Of a stretch of DNA of 64,000 nucleotides, positions 33,393 through 42,378 are shown one piece after another. Source of the DNA: Methanocella_A sp964548585 (GTDB taxonomy: Archaea > Halobacteriota > Methanocellia > Methanocellales > Methanocellaceae); NCBI GenBank assembly GCA_964548585.1, contig CAZJRS010000008.1, positions 1 to 64,000 on the forward strand, read 5' to 3'. The position numbers were made by a program, and so were the translations under genes. Positions within the stretch are counted from its first letter, which is position 1. Each line of letters begins with the position of its first letter. The notes beneath the pieces are model-generated. The model was not told where the DNA came from and did no database searches. It was given only the letters and a program-made list of their open reading frames with translations.

Positions 33393-34559
33393 ATGCAATC
33401 ATTCGTGCAAGAAGCACTTAAATACACGGAAATGGAACGCGAGTACAGGAACGACAAGGGAGACAACACCGCTGGTGCGGACTTCGAAGACTTCGGTCTC
33501 CCGCAGATCAAGATCGTAGGCTGCGGCGGTGCGGGTAACAATACCATCAACCGTCTCTACAACATCGGTGTGGATGGCGGCGAAACTATCGCAGTCAACA
33601 CTGACAAGCAGCACCTCGACGTAATCAAGGCTGACAAGAAGATCCTGGTAGGCAAGTCCCTGACCAGAGGCCTGGGCGCAGGCGGTTTCCCTGAGATCGG
33701 AAAGAGGGCAGCCGAACTGGCAAGAAGCACGCTCCAGGAAGTTCTGAAGGATGCTGATCTGGTCTTTATCACGGCAGGCATGGGAGGCGGCACTGGTACC
33801 GGCACGGCACCAATCGTCGCTCAGGTCGCCAAGGAATGTGGCGCAATTGTCGTAGGCATGGTAACGACGCCGTTCAAAGTCGAACGGGCAAGGATGGTCA
33901 AGGCGGAAGAGGGTATCGCTGACTTGAGGGCTGCTGCTGACACAGTAATTGTGTTAGACAACAACAGGCTTCTCGAAATGGTTCCGAACCTGCCTCTGGA
34001 GCAGGCATTCTCAGTCATGGACCAGCTGATCTCCGAAACCGTCAAGGGTATCTCCGAGACGATCACCAGGCCTTCGCTGATTAACCTCGACTTCGCAGAC
34101 GTCAAAGCCATCATGAACGGCGGCGGCGTCGCAGTCATGCTGGTAGGCGAAACTAAGAGCCAGGACAAGTCTGAGAACGTCGTAAGGACTGCTCTCAACC
34201 ACCCGCTGCTGGATGTGGACTACAGGGGCGCAACCGGCGCACTGGTACACATCACCGGCGGCCCGGACCTTACCTTGAGAGAAGCCGAGACTATCGTTGA
34301 GTCACTGACCTACGAGCTGGATTCCCACGCCAACGTCATCTGGGGCGCAAGAGTTCAGAAAGACTACGAAGGCAGGGTTAGAGTACTTGCCATTTTGACC
34401 GGTGTCCAGGGTCCGAACGTGATGGGCAAGAATGGTCAAAAGGCTCCAGTGTCTGATATGTCAGACGACAACGCAGGCCGCTACAGGCGAGCCCCGGCAA
34501 ACACTGGCGGTCGCAAGGGCGGCAAGCCTCTAGATACCATCATCGACGTAGTCGAATAA
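33393..34559 (+). CDS. ftsZ: Cell division protein FtsZ
   Basis: The 388-residue tubulin homologue has VGCGGAGNNTINRLY at the nucleotide-binding N-terminus, NTDKQHLD (T2 loop), and the tubulin signature GGGTGTGT at residues 131-138. NNRLLEMVPNLPLEQAF and the T7 loop NLDFADVKAIM are present. The C-terminal tail is Gly/Lys/Arg-rich and ends in LDTIIDVVE, a short conserved tip typical of archaeal FtsZ. It polymerises with GTP into the division ring. The ATG is preceded by AAGGGGATGGG. A hairpin terminator follows. Confidence 0.98.
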   Translation: MQSFVQEALKYTEMEREYRNDKGDNTAGADFEDFGLPQIKIVGCGGAGNNTINRLYNIGVDGGETIAVNTDKQHLDVIKADKKILVGKSLTRGLGAGGFPEIGKRAAELARSTLQEVLKDADLVFITAGMGGGTGTGTAPIVAQVAKECGAIVVGMVTTPFKVERARMVKAEEGIADLRAAADTVIVLDNNRLLEMVPNLPLEQAFSVMDQLISETVKGISETITRPSLINLDFADVKAIMNGGGVAVMLVGETKSQDKSENVVRTALNHPLLDVDYRGATGALVHITGGPDLTLREAETIVESLTYELDSHANVIWGARVQKDYEGRVRVLAILTGVQGPNVMGKNGQKAPVSDMSDDNAGRYRRAPANTGGRKGGKPLDTIIDVVE

Positions 34560-34563
34560 ACGG

Positions 34564-34600
34564 GTGCGCTGTTGCGCACTCTTAACTTTTTCTTTTTAGT
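34564..34600 (+). terminator. ftsZ hairpin terminator
   Basis: GTGCGC-TGTT-GCGCAC (34564-34579) forms a perfect 6-bp GC stem and is followed by CTTAACTTTTTCTTTTT. It starts 5 bp after the ftsZ stop. Confidence 0.72.
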
Positions 34601-34686
34601 GAATTCCCAACAAAAATCCTTCTACACTGGTTTTTTCGCCTCATCGTCTGTCAACGGTTTTGTGGGTACCTGTCGTAACTGCTTTT

Positions 34687-35034
34687 ATGGGCCCGGAACT
34701 GGACTTTGCGGATGAACGGCTGGAACACTGCCGGAAACTGTTTTGCGAAACCAGTATCACTCTTGCCGCTCTCGCTGTCGTCAGAAAGCGGGAGGTTTCT
34801 GTCAAGGATGCCTGCAAGGATATCTCCCGGTACACCGCAGATACGATGAATGTGGGCGAAACCCAGATGGCCCGGGAACTTGACGTTCTGGAACGCCAGG
34901 GGTACGTAGAACGTAAAGGGGATCTCTTTCACATTACGGTAAAGGGTAAAAATTTCATGTTCGAAATGATGAAGGTCTGGAACACCTATGTGGATGCGAT
35001 GAACAACCTCTGGGGATGCTACTACGGGGCCTGA
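34687..35034 (+). CDS. Winged-helix DNA-binding protein, unassigned
   Basis: The 115-residue protein (from ATG 34687; a TTG at 34660 is less likely) has helices CRKLFCETSITLAALAVVRK and a wHTH-like half: TQMARELDVLERQGYVERKG then LFHITVKGKNFMFEMM. It probably binds DNA. Its stop overlaps the ATG of the next, large gene (TGATG), so the two are translated together and this small protein may regulate or partner the large one. No named family is recognised. Confidence 0.68.
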   Translation: MGPELDFADERLEHCRKLFCETSITLAALAVVRKREVSVKDACKDISRYTADTMNVGETQMARELDVLERQGYVERKGDLFHITVKGKNFMFEMMKVWNTYVDAMNNLWGCYYGA

Positions 35035-36983
35035 TGGCCATAAGTATTGAAGTAAAAATCACTGCGGCTTTTCCGCACTCCTTTCGTGAAATAAACTCGT
35101 TACGTGGCCCGGATAGCGATAAAGCTATAATCTATGATTACTCTATAGCCACATATATGTCATTCCTGGGCGGGGACAAAGGCAAAGATAAGGTTGAACT
35201 GAACCCAAAGTACGTGGGAAAGCTCATAGAAACCCGGCTTTATGCCATAAACGAGAAAAGACACTTCGATGGCATCATTCTGACGTTTTACTGTCCCCGG
35301 TGCAGCCACAACAACACGGTTGTTAAGCCTTTGCTGTTGCACAATTTGACTATGGATTCTTTTATGCAGGCCGTCTCCAGCTATCGCTTCGAGACGCACT
35401 CGTGCGTATGCGGTGCCCGTCTGATTTCTAATAACCTGATCATAGCTCAGTATAGTCACTTCTTCCCCGAGACTCAGCTGGACTTCCAGGCTGAAGTGAC
35501 CGCTGGCAGCGAGTTCGTATCCTTTTACCGGATGGATGTTTCAGGGGACCGGGAGCCGATCCGGCAAACCCCTGACTTCAAGTACATGTATGACACCTTT
35601 GGGAGGGTCCTGAGTGTCAAGGAATGCTGGAAGCACATGATCAGTTCCGCGTTCCAGACCCGGAGCATCAAGCTCTATAACGTAGAGAAAGGGTACACCA
35701 TTGTCGCAATACCCGTCGATGGCCCCCGGTCGAGGGTAAACATGAGGGAGATCGCCGGCCCGGTATGGCCTGGAGACTCCGGACTGATTTTACGCCTGTC
35801 TGATGTTGATAAGGAGGAGACGCCGCAGTTCGATGATACTCATAAGGACTGGATGCCTGAGTACGCCGGTGAAATTGCGGAAGGTCGCATAGATGCGGCG
35901 GCCATCGTTGACCTTGCCCGGGTACTGGCGCTGATCAAGAAGTTTCTTACCCATGATGCCATTGAGTTCACCGTGCAGGGTGACGTGGTCAACATTGCCA
36001 GTAAGCCGTTCAAGTCTGTGCTGTCGGTAAAAGAAATTGCCCGGGAGGCGGTATTCACCGGCAAGAACTTCCACGATGTTATCGAAGCTAAAATTGACCT
36101 GGCATTAACCCGGATCCACCACGCAGAGAGCATCCTGAAAGACATCCGAAAGGACATGCCCACTTACCAGTATCACGTGGATGGCGATAACCTGGAAATC
36201 ACCAATCCTCACAATGGCCTGTCCGAACGAGTCAACGTCTACGCTCCGCTTCCCAAAGGCGGGACGAAAATCCTCATCTCCAGGCTCAGAGAGGCGCTAT
36301 GCAAGAACGAGCCGGTCCACCCGGTATGCAAATGTGGCCGGGACTGCTTCGTGTACAAGTCGATCGAGCCTTCTTCGTGGTTTAAGACCACGCCGAACTC
36401 GTTCAACTACGTATACGACGAACGGGAAAACGCGGCAATCCTCTATTATACCGCATGTAGCGAGCATAACTACCCAGTAATGAGGACTGATCTGGCCTCC
36501 TGGGTAACAGACCGGGATTCGCTGGACAAGCTGTTCGAAGCAGAACTGGATGCCCTGCGGCTGAACCTCGAAGCCCACGCTGGCAAGTTCGGAAGCGACA
36601 TCATTGTCGGAGTCATCAGCAAACACGCCTGCGATATCATGACTCATCCGTCATTCATCAAAGCCCTGCTGGATGAGCTAAACGTCAAACTGAGCGATCG
36701 GGTCATCGTTTATGCGCCCTTCAAAGAAATCGTGCTTATCTATACTGAGGAAGCGTCGGTCGAAAACCTCAACAAGGCACTACTCGAGATCCAGACCCTT
36801 TCCGCCGACCGGGATATCGACCAGACCCCCCTGGACTATATCGAACTCTTTGAGCTCACCCAGAGCCATGGCATCATCAACCTGATCACGCTACCGCCGA
36901 AGCCGAAGCAGCCCGGGCAGAGCGCCGGGAACGACCAGCCGATCAGCCTGCAAAGGACATCTGACGGTGCTGACGGTAATTAG
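35034..36983 (+). CDS. Large uncharacterised protein with CxxC pairs
   Basis: The 649-residue soluble protein has no recognised family. The N-terminal region contains a probable zinc ribbon (FYCPRCSHNN, then HSCVCGARL). A long central region includes AEGRIDAAAIVDLARVLALI and IDLALTRIHHAESILKDIRK. A second Cys/His patch is CKCGRDCFVY followed by YYTACSEHNYP. The end is Gln/Pro-rich and disordered. No signal peptide or TM helix is seen. The start at 35034 was chosen because its ATG overlaps the upstream stop. Tight coupling with a wHTH gene suggests a two-gene unit of unknown role. Confidence 0.75.
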   Translation: MAISIEVKITAAFPHSFREINSLRGPDSDKAIIYDYSIATYMSFLGGDKGKDKVELNPKYVGKLIETRLYAINEKRHFDGIILTFYCPRCSHNNTVVKPLLLHNLTMDSFMQAVSSYRFETHSCVCGARLISNNLIIAQYSHFFPETQLDFQAEVTAGSEFVSFYRMDVSGDREPIRQTPDFKYMYDTFGRVLSVKECWKHMISSAFQTRSIKLYNVEKGYTIVAIPVDGPRSRVNMREIAGPVWPGDSGLILRLSDVDKEETPQFDDTHKDWMPEYAGEIAEGRIDAAAIVDLARVLALIKKFLTHDAIEFTVQGDVVNIASKPFKSVLSVKEIAREAVFTGKNFHDVIEAKIDLALTRIHHAESILKDIRKDMPTYQYHVDGDNLEITNPHNGLSERVNVYAPLPKGGTKILISRLREALCKNEPVHPVCKCGRDCFVYKSIEPSSWFKTTPNSFNYVYDERENAAILYYTACSEHNYPVMRTDLASWVTDRDSLDKLFEAELDALRLNLEAHAGKFGSDIIVGVISKHACDIMTHPSFIKALLDELNVKLSDRVIVYAPFKEIVLIYTEEASVENLNKALLEIQTLSADRDIDQTPLDYIELFELTQSHGIINLITLPPKPKQPGQSAGNDQPISLQRTSDGADGN

Positions 36984-37075
36984 TCATTTTTAAGGTTTGA
37001 ATCCGGGCAATTGCATATCTTTATAAAGTAATCCGAGCTATAGGGTAGCATACGACACAGAGAGGATGATGGGGG

Positions 37076-38383
37076 ATGCCTATGGAATTCTGGCAGCCGA
37101 AACTTGAGACTATGCCGCGTCCGGAACTTCGGGAGCTACAGTTAAAGCGGCTTAAAAAAACCGCTAAGGACGTTTTTACTAACGTGCCATTGTACCAGCA
37201 GCGCTTTAATGATAACGGGGTCAAGCCTTCTGATATCAAGACGCTGGATGATCTTCGCAAATTGCCTTTTACGAAAAAAACTGATCTGAGGGACAACTAT
37301 CCCTTCGGATTGTTCGCAGTGCCGATGAATAAGGTTAACCGTATTCATGCTTCTTCGGGTACGAGCGGTAAATCTACGGTCGTCGGCTACACCAAGAAAG
37401 ATCTGGACGTATGGTCTGATCTGATGGCACGGTGCTTCTACATGGTCGGAGTCCGGCCGGGCGACGTATTTCAGAACGCTGCCAATTATGGCCTTTTTAC
37501 CGGCGGCCTTGGCATCCATTCCGGGGCGGAGAGGCTCGGCTGCGCAGTCGTTCCGAGCGGTACCGGGAGCACGCACAAGCAGATCGAGATGATCCGGGAC
37601 TACGGTGTTAAAGCTATGCACTGTACGCCCTCCTACGCTTTGTACATCGCCGAGACCTGCAAGACGATGGGTATCGAACCAGGCACACTTCCGCTGCGTA
37701 TCGGGCTGTTCGGCGCCGAGCCGTGGTCTGCTAACACCCGCAGAGAGCTGGAGAAGGCCTTCGGTATCAAAGCGTACGATTCTTACGGCCTCTCCGAGAT
37801 GATGGGCCCTGGCGTGGCTTTCGAGTGTAAAGAGCAGAACGGCCTGCACATCTGGGAAGATGCGTTTATCGTTGAGATCCTGGACCAGAACGGCGAACAG
37901 TGCGCTCCTGGCGAAAAGGGCGAACTAGTCCTGACTACACTCTGCAAAGAAGCGTTGCCTCTAATCCGCTACAGGACCGGGGACATCACCATGGTGATGG
38001 ACGACGAGTGCTCGTGCGGACGCACGTCAGTAAAGATCTCCAAGTTCTTCGGCCGGGTGGACGACATGCTGATCATCCGGGGTCTGAACGTTTTCCCCAG
38101 CCAGATCGAGCATGTACTGATGGATATGCCCGAGGTAGGCGAGTATTTCCAGGTCGTCCTCGAGCGGGTCAACCACATGGATGAGATGACCGTCAAAGTC
38201 GAGATGAGCGACAAGGCCTTTTCCGGCGACCTGGGGGACCTGCAGAAGGTCACTAATTCAGTGACCAAGAAGCTGAAAGAAGCTCTCAACCTGCGTACCA
38301 GGGTCGTGCTCGTGGACCGTGGCACCCTTCCCCGTGTCGAAGGCAAAAGCAAGAAAGTCGTGGACCTTCGATCCAGTATTTAG
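37076..38383 (+). CDS. paaK: Phenylacetate-CoA ligase-like AMP-forming enzyme (copy 1)
   Basis: The 435-residue PaaK-type member of the acyl-adenylate superfamily has RIHASSGTSGKSTVVGYTKK (P-loop-like A3), LFGAEPWSANTRRELE and YDSYGLSEMMGPGVAFEC in the adenylation core. LIRYRTGDITMV and DMLIIRGLNVFPSQIEHVL form the hinge and C-terminal domain, ending in LPRVEGKSKKVVD. It would form an aryl- or arylacetyl-CoA with ATP. In archaea such enzymes also activate indole-, phenyl- or hydroxyphenylacetate from amino-acid oxidation. Starts at 37076 or ATG 37082 are possible. It is followed by a close paralogue 83 bp on. Confidence 0.9.
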   Translation: MPMEFWQPKLETMPRPELRELQLKRLKKTAKDVFTNVPLYQQRFNDNGVKPSDIKTLDDLRKLPFTKKTDLRDNYPFGLFAVPMNKVNRIHASSGTSGKSTVVGYTKKDLDVWSDLMARCFYMVGVRPGDVFQNAANYGLFTGGLGIHSGAERLGCAVVPSGTGSTHKQIEMIRDYGVKAMHCTPSYALYIAETCKTMGIEPGTLPLRIGLFGAEPWSANTRRELEKAFGIKAYDSYGLSEMMGPGVAFECKEQNGLHIWEDAFIVEILDQNGEQCAPGEKGELVLTTLCKEALPLIRYRTGDITMVMDDECSCGRTSVKISKFFGRVDDMLIIRGLNVFPSQIEHVLMDMPEVGEYFQVVLERVNHMDEMTVKVEMSDKAFSGDLGDLQKVTNSVTKKLKEALNLRTRVVLVDRGTLPRVEGKSKKVVDLRSSI

Positions 38384-38466
38384 GCATACGATCGTCAGGT
38401 ATGCGGTCAAAGCCGCTACATGTATATAAGTATAGAGCAATCCGTGTAATATAGAGAGGTATTATA

Positions 38467-39777
38467 ATGGCAGCAATGCTGGATTTCTGGAACTCCCGGA
38501 TGGAGAGGGCACCCCTCGAAGAGCTGCAGGAAATACAGCTCCGGAAGTTAAAATCGCTTGTTGATAACGTATACAGGAACTCGGCCTTTTACCGGCAGAG
38601 GTTCGACGAAGCGGGCGTGAAGCCGGAGATGATCAAGAGCCTGGATGATATTACTAAGTTACCCTTTACTTATAAGAAGGACCTGCGGGACAACTATCCC
38701 ACCAAGATGTTCTCCGCGCCCTTAAATCAGGTAGTGCGCTATCACGTCTCTTCCGGCACAACCGGCAAGCCCACAGTGGTCGGCTACACCCAGGGTGACA
38801 TCGACTGCTGGGCCACTTCCCTGGCCCGTGCGTTTACCTCGTGCGGACTGGGCCATGGAGACACGATGATCGTGAGCTACGGGTATGGCTTGTTCACGGG
38901 CGGCCTGGGAGCCCATTACGGCGCAGAAGAGGTCGGCGCCAGTGTCATTCCCATGGGCGTCGGAAATACCGAGCGCCAGATTGAGCTGATGCAGGACCTG
39001 CATGCAACTGCAATTGCCTGTACGCCATCGTATCTGCTACACATGAACGAGGTAGCAAAGAAGATGGGCATTAGCATTAAAGATGATACAGACCTTAAAA
39101 TGGGCTTTTTCGGCGCCGAGCCATGGTCCATAGAAACGCGCAAACGCATTGAGGACGGCCTGGGCATCAAAGCCTATGATATCTATGGTACGTCCGAGAT
39201 GTCGGGTCCGCTGTTCACCGAGTGCAGGGCACAAAATGGCATCCATGTCTGGGCAGATCACTTCCTGCTGGAAGTCATCGACAAAAATGGCGACCCGGTG
39301 CCTGAAGGTAAAAAGGGCGAGCTGGTTATCACCACGCTATCAAAAGAGGCGCTGCCTCTCATTCGCTACCGGGTGGGTGACATCACCATCCTGAACAACG
39401 AGGAGTGCGAGTGCGGCCGGACCCACCCGAGGATCATGCGGATCATGGGTAGGACCGACGATATGCTGATCATCAGGGGCATCAACGTATTCCCCAGCCA
39501 GATCGAGTCAGTTCTCATGACGATTCCCGAAGTCGGCGAGCACTTCCAGATCATAGCGGACCGTAAAGGGGAACTGGACGATCTGACTGTCAGGGTAGAA
39601 GTGACCAGGGCGGGGTTCAGTGACAAGATCTCAGACCTCATGAAGCTGGAGCAGAAGATCGCCTACGAGCTGCAAAAGGTGCTTCAGATATCTACCCACA
39701 TTGAACTGGTCGAGACTGGCACGCTGCCACGGTCCATGGGCAAGTCCCAGAAGGTCATCGATAAAAGAAAGATATAA
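38467..39777 (+). CDS. paaK: Phenylacetate-CoA ligase-like AMP-forming enzyme (copy 2)
   Basis: The 436-residue PaaK paralogue has YHVSSGTTGKPTVVGYTQGD, FFGAEPWSIETRKRIEDG, YDIYGTSEMSGPLFTEC, LIRYRVGDITIL, DMLIIRGINVFPSQIESVL and a terminal LPRSMGKSQKVID. The catalytic lysine position near the C-terminus is kept. The GAGAGG ahead of the ATG is clear. It is followed directly by a double-ACT gene, an arrangement often seen with PaaK in archaea and suggesting amino-acid-responsive control of an aryl-acid pathway. The exact acid used by each copy cannot be told. Confidence 0.9.
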   Translation: MAAMLDFWNSRMERAPLEELQEIQLRKLKSLVDNVYRNSAFYRQRFDEAGVKPEMIKSLDDITKLPFTYKKDLRDNYPTKMFSAPLNQVVRYHVSSGTTGKPTVVGYTQGDIDCWATSLARAFTSCGLGHGDTMIVSYGYGLFTGGLGAHYGAEEVGASVIPMGVGNTERQIELMQDLHATAIACTPSYLLHMNEVAKKMGISIKDDTDLKMGFFGAEPWSIETRKRIEDGLGIKAYDIYGTSEMSGPLFTECRAQNGIHVWADHFLLEVIDKNGDPVPEGKKGELVITTLSKEALPLIRYRVGDITILNNEECECGRTHPRIMRIMGRTDDMLIIRGINVFPSQIESVLMTIPEVGEHFQIIADRKGELDDLTVRVEVTRAGFSDKISDLMKLEQKIAYELQKVLQISTHIELVETGTLPRSMGKSQKVIDKRKI

Positions 39778-39802
39778 TTATTTGCAAGTCGGAGTATCTA
39801 TT

Positions 39803-40237
39803 ATGAAGGGGACGATCAAGCAGATATCTCTCTTCGCGGAGAACAAGCCGGGCAGGCTGGCGAAGATCGCCGATACGCTCAGCAAAGCGGACATCAATAT
39901 CCGAGCATTTACCATCGCAGAGGCAGGCGACTTCGGTGTCATCAGGATGGTCGTCGACGACCCTGACAAGGCTTATAAAAACCTTCAAGGGCAGGGCTTC
40001 GCCGTATCCGAGACCGATGTCATCGCCGTGGAGATGAGAGACATTCCCGGCGGTCTATCTGAGATCGCCAGCTCTCTCGGCACCGGAGGCGTCAACATTG
40101 ACTATGCATACGCCTTTGTCACCAGGTCTGATCTGGCATTGCTAATCCTCAGGGTGGACGATATACCTGCGGCTCAGCGTGTGCTCAAGGCAGCAAAGGT
40201 AAGGCTCGTGTCTGACGAAGAGATCAGCAAAATATAA
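39803..40237 (+). CDS. Double ACT-domain protein
   Basis: The 144-residue protein is built of two ACT domains. The first is QISLFAENKPGRLAKIADTL with INIRAFTIAEAGDFGVIRMV. The second is EMRDIPGGLSEIASSLGTGG with VNIDYAYAFVTRSDLALLIL. ACT domains bind amino acids or similar ligands and control enzymes. ATG 39803 was chosen because it opens straight into the first ACT strand; the longer frame overlaps the ligase gene. It is probably co-transcribed with the PaaK gene 25 bp upstream. Confidence 0.92.
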   Translation: MKGTIKQISLFAENKPGRLAKIADTLSKADINIRAFTIAEAGDFGVIRMVVDDPDKAYKNLQGQGFAVSETDVIAVEMRDIPGGLSEIASSLGTGGVNIDYAYAFVTRSDLALLILRVDDIPAAQRVLKAAKVRLVSDEEISKI

Positions 40238-40274
40238 CACTAAATAAAAACGTCTTTCTCTTTTTAAGTTTCCT

Positions 40275-41249
40275 TTAAAGAATACCTTCTTGACAGCTTA
40301 CACTAAGTTTCCGCGTACCATCATTCATCAACAGCCGAAGCGTACCATATTTAACAATATCATCAAGGCATGGAGTCTCAATGGTAAAAGCAGATATATA
40401 TGCCATCTGCCCAGATTCTATCGCAACGGCAAAAATCCCTGTGTCCCCATATCTCTTCCATAAGAACTGCCCATCGTCGGCGCTCTCCGGAAATCCTTCA
40501 CACAGGATCATAATGCCAGGCTCTCCGTCCACAAAGGTTGCCCTGACGCCGTTACTTATGAGCGCAACATCGTCCATCATGCACGCCTCGACATATGTGA
40601 CGAGGTACCTGTAGAAGATATCCCGCTCAACCTGCACGAGCTCTGCCATCCCCGGATTACCGGTCGTGTGAAACTGTCGCAGCAGGCCATACTTTTTACC
40701 CGTTAGCAAATATAGCGGGAGATCGGTCAGCCGGTGCTCGGCCAGCAGGACTAAAAACTCAACTCTTTGTGCATCAATCTCTTTATGGAACGTGAAGTAC
40801 TGCCTGTCGGTATCCTCTTTGATGCGGAACCGGATCGTCTCTTCCAGGTTGGGGGCCAGCACCCCGCCCGCCGGTAGATCCCATACTGCACATTGCGATA
40901 ATCCTTTACCCTTGACGGCAGTGTCTTTCAGGCACACTTTCAGCCGATCCGTAGTGATGAACCCGTCCGGGTCCGGAAAAATGCTGCACACTGCCGGCTT
41001 AAAGCCATGGACGATGCACCGTTTATCCTTTAAAAACGGGCATTCTCCGGCCTCGCCTGACAGGAACAGGCCCCTCCGGCCGTCATGTGTCGTGACCGTA
41101 CCATATTCGCCAAGAGCCTCGTCTATCGTAATGCCCAGGCCACAGGCAATCGCCGACAGGTCACTGGAAGTTATCGGGTATAGCCCATGCTTGCGGCAGC
41201 AGTCGCCGCACTGCTTGCAGGTGAACTCGATGTTTAGAGACGATGCCAT
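40275..41249 (-). CDS. YkgJ-family cysteine cluster protein (second copy)
   Basis: The 324-residue product has an N-terminal YkgJ cluster FTCKQCGDCCRKHGLYPIT, then CPFLKDKRCIVHGFKPAVCS and IFPDPDG, followed by a C-terminal region of unknown type (FLVLLAEHRLTDLPLYLLTG). Function is probably metal or Fe-S binding. The frame is open to 41426. The start at 41249 is preferred because a TATA box (gtttatatcg on the minus strand, about 41277-41286) lies about 25 bp before the expected transcript start near 41256, and GGGGTG stands just ahead of this ATG. Confidence 0.78.
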   Translation of the reverse strand: MASSLNIEFTCKQCGDCCRKHGLYPITSSDLSAIACGLGITIDEALGEYGTVTTHDGRRGLFLSGEAGECPFLKDKRCIVHGFKPAVCSIFPDPDGFITTDRLKVCLKDTAVKGKGLSQCAVWDLPAGGVLAPNLEETIRFRIKEDTDRQYFTFHKEIDAQRVEFLVLLAEHRLTDLPLYLLTGKKYGLLRQFHTTGNPGMAELVQVERDIFYRYLVTYVEACMMDDVALISNGVRATFVDGEPGIMILCEGFPESADDGQFLWKRYGDTGIFAVAIESGQMAYISAFTIETPCLDDIVKYGTLRLLMNDGTRKLSVSCQEGIL

Positions 41250-41483
41250 GACACCCCGGGATATGACCCTCGGGCGATATAAACTTTGCCTGCATTGGGG
41301 GCAGGAGCTATCGCCATGAGACCCGTCTTCCTTTTTATGTCGAGTAAGCATAAGCCGAAGGCTCAACTGTATATACTTTTTATCTCTATCCGCAAAGCGG
41401 ACTTCCGGTATTTCTATTGCTTGCACTTATCTGCTCTCACGTTCAACTTTTAGCCAACAACGTATTGAGATGAGGGTGGTAAT

Positions 41484-42335
41484 GTGAGAAAAGCAATAGT
41501 CATCACTATGTCACTTTTGATGATCGGGATGATGGTGGCATCGACATGCGCCTTCTCAATCCCGTCAGGGCTGTCGGCTTTAGGCTTATCGGGTCTGAGT
41601 ACGCCTACCATGTCTTCAAATCTAGGATCAGCCAGTCTGCCGGCGAATGACCTATCGGTGTCGACTCCGCAGACAGCCTTCGGCAACAGTGACTGGGCTT
41701 TAAACGGCATGAGCTTTTTCCAGCCTTCCAGCGCGAAGGACGTGGTCAGCAATAGCGGAACTGGAATACCGTCATCCGATGTAATTCCCATCATGGAGCT
41801 GATGTCTCAGCTTCCGTCGTCGGAGCAGATGCAACAGGCTGCTAACCCGACACCAACGCCCACGCCGGTGAACACGTTCACCAGTGTATCCGGGGAGGTA
41901 CCGGCAGACCAGTTCGTGTTTATTGAGGTTTCCAAGAATACCGTGTATACAGACGCCTCAAGTGGCTTCAAAGTACCTACGGTGACTATGAACTACCAGT
42001 TTGACGAGGCAAATAAGAAACTGACCCTCAAGAACCGAAATGGTACCGATTACAACGGTGCAAAAGTTATCGTTGGCTACACCCGGCAGAACGACGTAGA
42101 CGGCTCATACCTGTTCGACTACAACATCGGCAGCATCCCCTATGACGACATACCAATCGTCTTCACAGGTGCAGACGGCAGGGTATCAATCGTGATCAAC
42201 GGGACGCAAAAAGACCTGATGCCTGGCGAGAAAGTAGAGTCCACAACGAAGGACTCTAACACGATGACTTCGATCACGGTGTCGAATTACGGGCTACTCC
42301 CGAAGGCCAACATCCAGGTTAAAGAGAAGTTATAA
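41484..42335 (+). CDS. Secreted protein of unknown function
   Basis: The 283-residue protein has a signal peptide (MRKAIVITMSLLMIGMMVAS). A Ser/Leu-rich low-complexity region (about 25-110) and a short Pro/Thr linker (ANPTPTPTPVNTF) follow. The C-terminal beta-rich domain includes ANKKLTLKNRNGTDYNGAKV and DGRVSIVINGTQKDLMPGEK. GTG 41484 follows GAGGGTGG. No family is recognised. It stands alone between divergent and convergent neighbours. An extracellular or cell-surface role is inferred. Confidence 0.75.
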   Translation: MRKAIVITMSLLMIGMMVASTCAFSIPSGLSALGLSGLSTPTMSSNLGSASLPANDLSVSTPQTAFGNSDWALNGMSFFQPSSAKDVVSNSGTGIPSSDVIPIMELMSQLPSSEQMQQAANPTPTPTPVNTFTSVSGEVPADQFVFIEVSKNTVYTDASSGFKVPTVTMNYQFDEANKKLTLKNRNGTDYNGAKVIVGYTRQNDVDGSYLFDYNIGSIPYDDIPIVFTGADGRVSIVINGTQKDLMPGEKVESTTKDSNTMTSITVSNYGLLPKANIQVKEKL

Positions 42336-42341
42336 GTGACG

Positions 42342-42370
42342 GGGCCATAAAATTAAAATGGCCCTTTCTA
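42342..42370. terminator. Bidirectional hairpin terminator
   Basis: GGGCCAT (42342-42348) pairs with ATGGCCC (42358-42364) across an AT loop, followed by TTTCTATTTT on the plus strand. It lies between two convergent genes and can serve both. Confidence 0.6.
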
Positions 42371-42378
42371 TTTTCCAC

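Noticed and set aside
33184..33417. 77-codon minus-strand open frame in the ftsZ leader
   Set aside because: It overlaps the ftsZ start and has no plausible start signal; the region is better explained as leader.
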